Positions 59,891 to 64,000 of a DNA stretch of 64,000 nucleotides are shown one piece after another. The stretch comes from Absidia repens (lineage: Eukaryota; Mucoromycota; Mucoromycetes; Mucorales; Cunninghamellaceae). Each line of letters opens with the position of its first letter. Position 1 is the stretch's first letter. The translations under genes were made by a program, and so were the position numbers. The stretch lies in assembly GCA_002105175.1 (NCBI GenBank), contig MCGE01000024.1, positions 310,001 to 374,000 on the forward strand. Reading direction: 5' to 3'. The notes below the pieces were generated by a model. That model saw only the letters and a list, made by a program, of their open reading frames with translations. It was not told the origin of the DNA and searched no databases.

Positions 59891-61207
59891 ATGGCTCCGC
59901 AATTCAAAGCAGCCGTGACCAATGTCCCGACCTTGACTAAATCGTTACTGTCGACTGTCTTGATCATTACTGGTATGGCTTATGTATACATTTATCGTCA
60001 AACTCTGGATTCTGATACCCCACTCACCCATTCTCATTGCCCTCTTCTTGGCCTTGTTCCTGGCATGTAAGTTTGAAAAAATCTTTGCGCTACTCAGTGT
60101 GTCTGTCATCTAACTTGATGTGGTTTAAAAATAGGATTATATATGCACCTTGGACCGTTGTCACCAGTCTATTCTTTGAAAACACCCTCCTAACTGTAAG
60201 AAAGCCTTTAATTTACTTCTTGGATATACTACGGGCCATTTATTTATATTTTCATATATTTGTGTAGTTTATCTCGTCGATGGTCATCTTATTGCTATGT
60301 GGCAAGTACCTGGAACGAGTATGGGGAAGTCGGGAATTGTTACAGTTTATTCTAGTCACAGGTGTGGCATCTAACATAGTGACATGGTTTGGCTTGGTGT
60401 TAACCTTCTATATGAGTGGTGACGACACGTATCTCTACAATGTGCAAATCAACGGACTGGCTGGTGTGTTTTCGGCATTCTTGGTAGCATTCAAATACCT
60501 GATTCCTGAACATCGGATTTCAGTGTTGGGTGGCGTGGTGGCGATTCGGGTGAAAAATTTGTTGGGACTGGCGACGGTTTCTAGTATCATTTGTTTGGTG
60601 TTCTTCCAGGCCGTTGTGTTTTACAATTTGGTCAATGTCGGCTGGGTTGTTGGTTGGATCTATATTCGCTTCTTGCGTGTACAGGATGGTATTCGTGGAG
60701 ACCGTAGTGAAGCTTTTGCTCTGGTTACCTTCTTCCCTGAATTTCTACGGTAAGTTGACTTCATTGGAAAGGTTGTGTGTGTGTACTAGACCCTCACCAC
60801 TGTTTAATATATTTAGTCCCGTTATTGGCTTCCTGTCTAATGTGGTTTACCAATTATTTGTCAAATTCCAACTGTGTCCTCCGACGTCAGCACATGGATC
60901 AACAATGTACGATATGGAAAATCAACCAAGACATTCATTAGCTCCATTGCCAGGAAGTGCAAGAGCTGAAGCGGAACGGAGACGGGCATTGGCTTTGAAG
61001 GCTTTGGACATGCGACTATCAAAACCATCTTCAACCTCTGGATCACCATCAGTGCCAGCTGCTCCTGGGGCAACCAACAATGCCGAAGCAACGACTAGTG
61101 CCAATACAGACATCAACGCCAATGCTTTGATGGAACAACAATCTGCCACCAACAAGGAAAGCAACGTACTCTTTGACGCAACTTCTGAAGTAACCAAGGA
61201 AGTGTGA
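59891..61207 (+). CDS. TMEM115/DUF1751 rhomboid-like Golgi membrane protein
   Basis: Multi-span membrane protein of the TMEM115 family, a rhomboid-like fold without protease residues that acts in the Golgi in animals (family knowledge). Exons are 59891-60066, 60135-60195, 60268-60749 and 60817-61207, all in phase; about 369 residues. Diagnostic stretches: PLLGLVPGMIIYAPWTVVTS, LFFENTLLTFISSMVILLLC, GKYLERVWGSRELLQFILVT, YNVQINGLAGVFSAFLVAFK, NVGWVVGWIYIRFLRVQDGI, RGDRSEAFALVTFFPEFLRP. No Ser-His rhomboid dyad is present. The C-terminal tail is cytosolic with AEAERRRALALKALDMRLSK, then Ser/Ala/Thr-rich. A TATAAA lies at about 59825. Confidence 0.9.
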
Positions 61208-61885
61208 TTCCCCATTAGTACATTAGTATGTAGTATGTAGTATTTAGTGTATAGTTTATATAGTTTTTATATCATATAGTCTTTTGTTTATTTTATTTGA
61301 ATAAAAATGGTTTTTTATTATGTATATATCGATCGTTTGTCTTCCTCTTGTCTATTGTACCTCTGCTCTATGAATTAAATAGATTAGATATATTTAGAGA
61401 TGTTTATATATTACCAACCCCTTTGCCCTATATTGTCGGGATCATGATTCCGGGTCTCTTATGTTATCATATTCGTGTTGATATGCAAGGGCAGATCGGT
61501 TCCATCGAATAAGGAGATCAAATATTATCCAAACCAAGAGTATTGTAAATTGTAGGCGACTGTCTGTGCCCACGTTTTTTTTTTTATATACTAACAACGG
61601 TATACGGAACTGTCCTGCTTTTCCCCTCCTTATGAATTTGATTTTGCCATCCTTGCTTTTGGTAAAGTCACTTCTCAATTCGGGCATCATGACTTTAATC
61701 TCCGCATTAATATTTTTTTTTGTGTGTGTGAGGGGTGGGAGGCAATTTGGCTGGACTCGGGTTGGCTAGTCGTCCCTTCAAAAAACAAAACAAAACAAAA
61801 AAAAAAAAATTGATTTTTTTCTCTTTTCCTTCTCCACCTTACATTATCTTGCTCCACTCCTATAAAAGACTTCTCCTTGTATTAC
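61208..61885. other. Intergenic, TMEM115 3' UTR and PPR gene promoter
   Basis: Starts with AGTATGT tandem units (61222-61250). TTTGAATAAAAATGG at 61299 is a probable poly(A) signal. TATAAAAG at 61861 is a TATA box only 25 bp before the ATG I chose for the PPR gene, which is close and might argue for a later start. Confidence 0.45.
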
Positions 61886-64000
61886 ATGTCTTTTCCTTTG
61901 CTGCTCCAACGACAAGGAGTACAACTACGATCATGGCACCGGGTTGCACCATCACGATTGTTATGTCGAACATGCTTACTTGTCAGACGGCAACATCAAC
62001 ATCAACATACAAAACCCTCTCTTGTCTTTGGCAGTGGCAGCTATAGCAATGGCCTGAACAATGGTGGTCATTGTCGATGGAACTATTTGAAACAGCAACA
62101 GCAATCTCAGCAACTATATATCTCCTCATCGTTTCAACCATCACTACTACAACAACAACGCCATTTGCATTTGATCACCCCAGAAGTCGATTCGAGATTA
62201 CAAGAATTGGTCACCTTGTTGTCTCATCCACCTGTCCAATATAGTCAATCATCCAAATCATCATCTTCCCTATCAAATGTCATTGCTCGACGGAATTATA
62301 GGAAAATGCTGACAACTCTATACGAATCTATTCGACGCGACGTGGATGTCTGGTGCAAGCTGGAAAGTCATGAACTCTTGGCCCTCTATAAAGCCCTATG
62401 CCCTTCCGTTCACGATCCATCTTTATCAATGCTACTGGTGAATGCACAACATGTTTTACAAGATATACAACAATTAGCACCACAAAAGTTTGATATGGTA
62501 CATGGGGAGACGCTTTTATCGATATACAAAGTGACCGGACAGGTGGACGAAGCGTTGGATTTAGTCGACTGGATGAAGACAAAGCAACTACCCCTTTCTT
62601 TGACGGCGTATGAATGGCTGATTGCGACTTTGACTACAACCACCAGACCGATGCTGACAACAAAACAACAACGACCGATGGATTTGGCTTTACGGTATTG
62701 GAATGAGGCCAAGGTAACCATGGAACCGACATCAGAAGCAACAGCAGCAAAACTAGAACTCATGACTGGATATATGATGCAAGGATTTTTGGCTCAAGGG
62801 GATCTCATGCGGGCGGCGTCTTGGTTGAAATCACACACCGATTCATCCAACGTGGCAATGCAGAAAGTGCTAGATCAATGGAAAACAGCAACGTCTATGG
62901 GTGGGGATGATCGCTATTATGCGTTGGGTGTGGTCAGCTACAGCTTGGAGAAATTGATACAACAGGCGGCTCATCTTGATCGGTACTCAGATGCACGACT
63001 TTTTTACCGTCAGCAATGCCGGCTTTTTAGCAGCAACAACGGTGATGACAAAACGGATACTTCGCTATTATCGGGATCAATGCAACAAAAACAATCAACA
63101 GTGGGACTGGTTCGGTTGGCAGAAAGGTATTTGGCAACAAACAAAGACACGATGGCGCAACAAATTTTACAAGATGCTGTCGACCTAGGACATCACAAGG
63201 GGGCCAAGGTCATGTCTCAGCGACTGCTTCATCATTGGTTGGGCAAGAACAAGTTACGACCAGCACTCGATCTCTTTTTTTGGATGGATACATTGGAACA
63301 AACACAGCAACTACCCAGGTCCTTTGACAGGATGGAAGCTCAACAACTTTTACTCAGGGCTGCCAAATCAAAATACCATACTGACATGTATCGACTGTAT
63401 CAGCGGTTCGCCACTCTTTATCCAGCGTCTTTGGATCTTCGTACCTATACCCATGTTCTTCAAACTCTGATCCGGACAAAGCAATATGATCATGCCCGCC
63501 AGGTCTATCAAGATGCTATTCACAATCCACTTTTGATATTTCCAACTGGATCCTCTGTTTCCACTTCTGCATATACCAGGCGTCTTTTCCATCTTGCGTA
63601 TTCCTTATGTGCTCAATTAGGTGATCTGGATTTGTTTAAATCGACGTTGGACATACAATGGAAGGTGGGACTCCCGGGTTTACATCACCATGCTTTGACT
63701 TCGTTGATGGCGACTTACGTCAAGATTGAAGATACGGCGTCGGCAAAGGCAGTGTTTGATCATTTGGCACACCGTCTTGAACAGCAACCAAAACAACGGC
63801 AATCAACTACACCTATCCTCTCTTCAACAACACCAGTGACGACAATGAATTCAATGCATGATTATGAGGATGACGACCATGTAGTGGGCGGCTTTGATGG
63901 TGAACAAGATAGTGAACTCTCTGATGTGGATGTGGTGGATTTCAACTTACTGATGCGAACGATTGGAGTGGAGCACGACGAATATCTACGACGACATCAA
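61886..64000 (+). CDS. PPR-type (probably mitochondrial) protein, 3' end beyond window
   Basis: A single open frame of 705 codons from ATG 61886 to the right edge, with no intron and no stop. The N-terminus MSFPLLLQRQGVQLRSWHRV, then SRLLCRTCLLVRR, is basic with no acidic residues, as in mitochondrial presequences. Helical-pair repeats fit the pentatricopeptide style: HGETLLSIYKVTGQVDEALD, LTAYEWLIATLTTTTRP, LRTYTHVLQTLIRTKQYDHA followed by RQVYQDAI, and HALTSLMATYVKIEDTASAK followed by AVFDHL. An acidic linker (DYEDDDHVVGG) precedes VVDFNLLMRTIGVEHDEYLR. PPR proteins bind organellar RNA. The precise orthologue (Pet309, Aep-type or other) cannot be told from this part. Confidence 0.7.
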   Translation, partial: MSFPLLLQRQGVQLRSWHRVAPSRLLCRTCLLVRRQHQHQHTKPSLVFGSGSYSNGLNNGGHCRWNYLKQQQQSQQLYISSSFQPSLLQQQRHLHLITPEVDSRLQELVTLLSHPPVQYSQSSKSSSSLSNVIARRNYRKMLTTLYESIRRDVDVWCKLESHELLALYKALCPSVHDPSLSMLLVNAQHVLQDIQQLAPQKFDMVHGETLLSIYKVTGQVDEALDLVDWMKTKQLPLSLTAYEWLIATLTTTTRPMLTTKQQRPMDLALRYWNEAKVTMEPTSEATAAKLELMTGYMMQGFLAQGDLMRAASWLKSHTDSSNVAMQKVLDQWKTATSMGGDDRYYALGVVSYSLEKLIQQAAHLDRYSDARLFYRQQCRLFSSNNGDDKTDTSLLSGSMQQKQSTVGLVRLAERYLATNKDTMAQQILQDAVDLGHHKGAKVMSQRLLHHWLGKNKLRPALDLFFWMDTLEQTQQLPRSFDRMEAQQLLLRAAKSKYHTDMYRLYQRFATLYPASLDLRTYTHVLQTLIRTKQYDHARQVYQDAIHNPLLIFPTGSSVSTSAYTRRLFHLAYSLCAQLGDLDLFKSTLDIQWKVGLPGLHHHALTSLMATYVKIEDTASAKAVFDHLAHRLEQQPKQRQSTTPILSSTTPVTTMNSMHDYEDDDHVVGGFDGEQDSELSDVDVVDFNLLMRTIGVEHDEYLRRHQ

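Noticed and set aside
1..64000. tRNA, rRNA, CRISPR array, riboswitch or bacterial operon signals
   Set aside because: No tRNA A/B-box pair, rRNA conserved block or regularly spaced direct repeats were seen; gene structure is nuclear fungal.

Overview
The window is eukaryotic nuclear DNA from a filamentous fungus. Genes are split by many short GT-AG introns (mostly 50-110 bp), intergenic DNA and introns are AT-rich and full of long poly(dA:dT) tracts, and both strands are used without operons. The combination of a Cdc4/Fbw7-type F-box protein, a MEK/Ste7-type MAPKK, a probable augmin subunit, Cyc8/Ssn6 and a CACGTG-bearing dispersed repeat suggests an early-diverging fungus, most likely Mucoromycota. 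That lineage call is an inference from gene style, not proved here. No tRNA, rRNA, CRISPR or prokaryotic signal was seen.

Layout. 0-2.6 kb: repeat-rich DNA. 2.6-9 kb: CBP3/UQCC1 (-), NEM1/Dullard phosphatase (-), an NT-C2 domain protein (+, head to head with NEM1), and a coiled-coil HAUS1-like protein (-). 9-11.7 kb: gene-poor with a repeat copy. 11.7-19.2 kb: MAPKK (-), Vps17 SNX-BAR (-), Cdc4 F-box/WD40 (-). 20-21.9 kb: catalase (+), with an apparent single-base frameshift in exon 1. 22-25 kb: gene-poor with repeat copies. 25.2-30.9 kb: RBMS-like two-RRM protein (-) and an MFS sugar transporter (-). 32.4-34 kb: atypical hexokinase (+). 34.5-47.3 kb: VPS13 (+), about 35 exons. 47.8-53.6 kb: two carboxymuconolactone-decarboxylase-like paralogues (+) separated by a repeat arranged as long inverted arms. 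54-55.4 kb: a candidate unrecognised Cys-rich gene (+). 56.3-58.8 kb: CYC8 co-repressor (-). 59.9-61.2 kb: TMEM115-like membrane protein (+). 61.9 kb to the right edge: start of an intronless PPR-type protein (+), cut by the window.

The genes do not form a pathway or cluster. Most are housekeeping: respiratory assembly, lipid regulation (Nem1), endosome/lipid transfer (Vps17, VPS13, TMEM115), cell-cycle ubiquitination (Cdc4), signalling (MAPKK), sugar uptake and phosphorylation, peroxide detoxification, transcriptional repression. The most unusual material is the dispersed long-inverted-repeat family (six arms seen), the catalase frameshift, the atypical sugar kinase, and the cryptic multi-exon gene near 54-55 kb.
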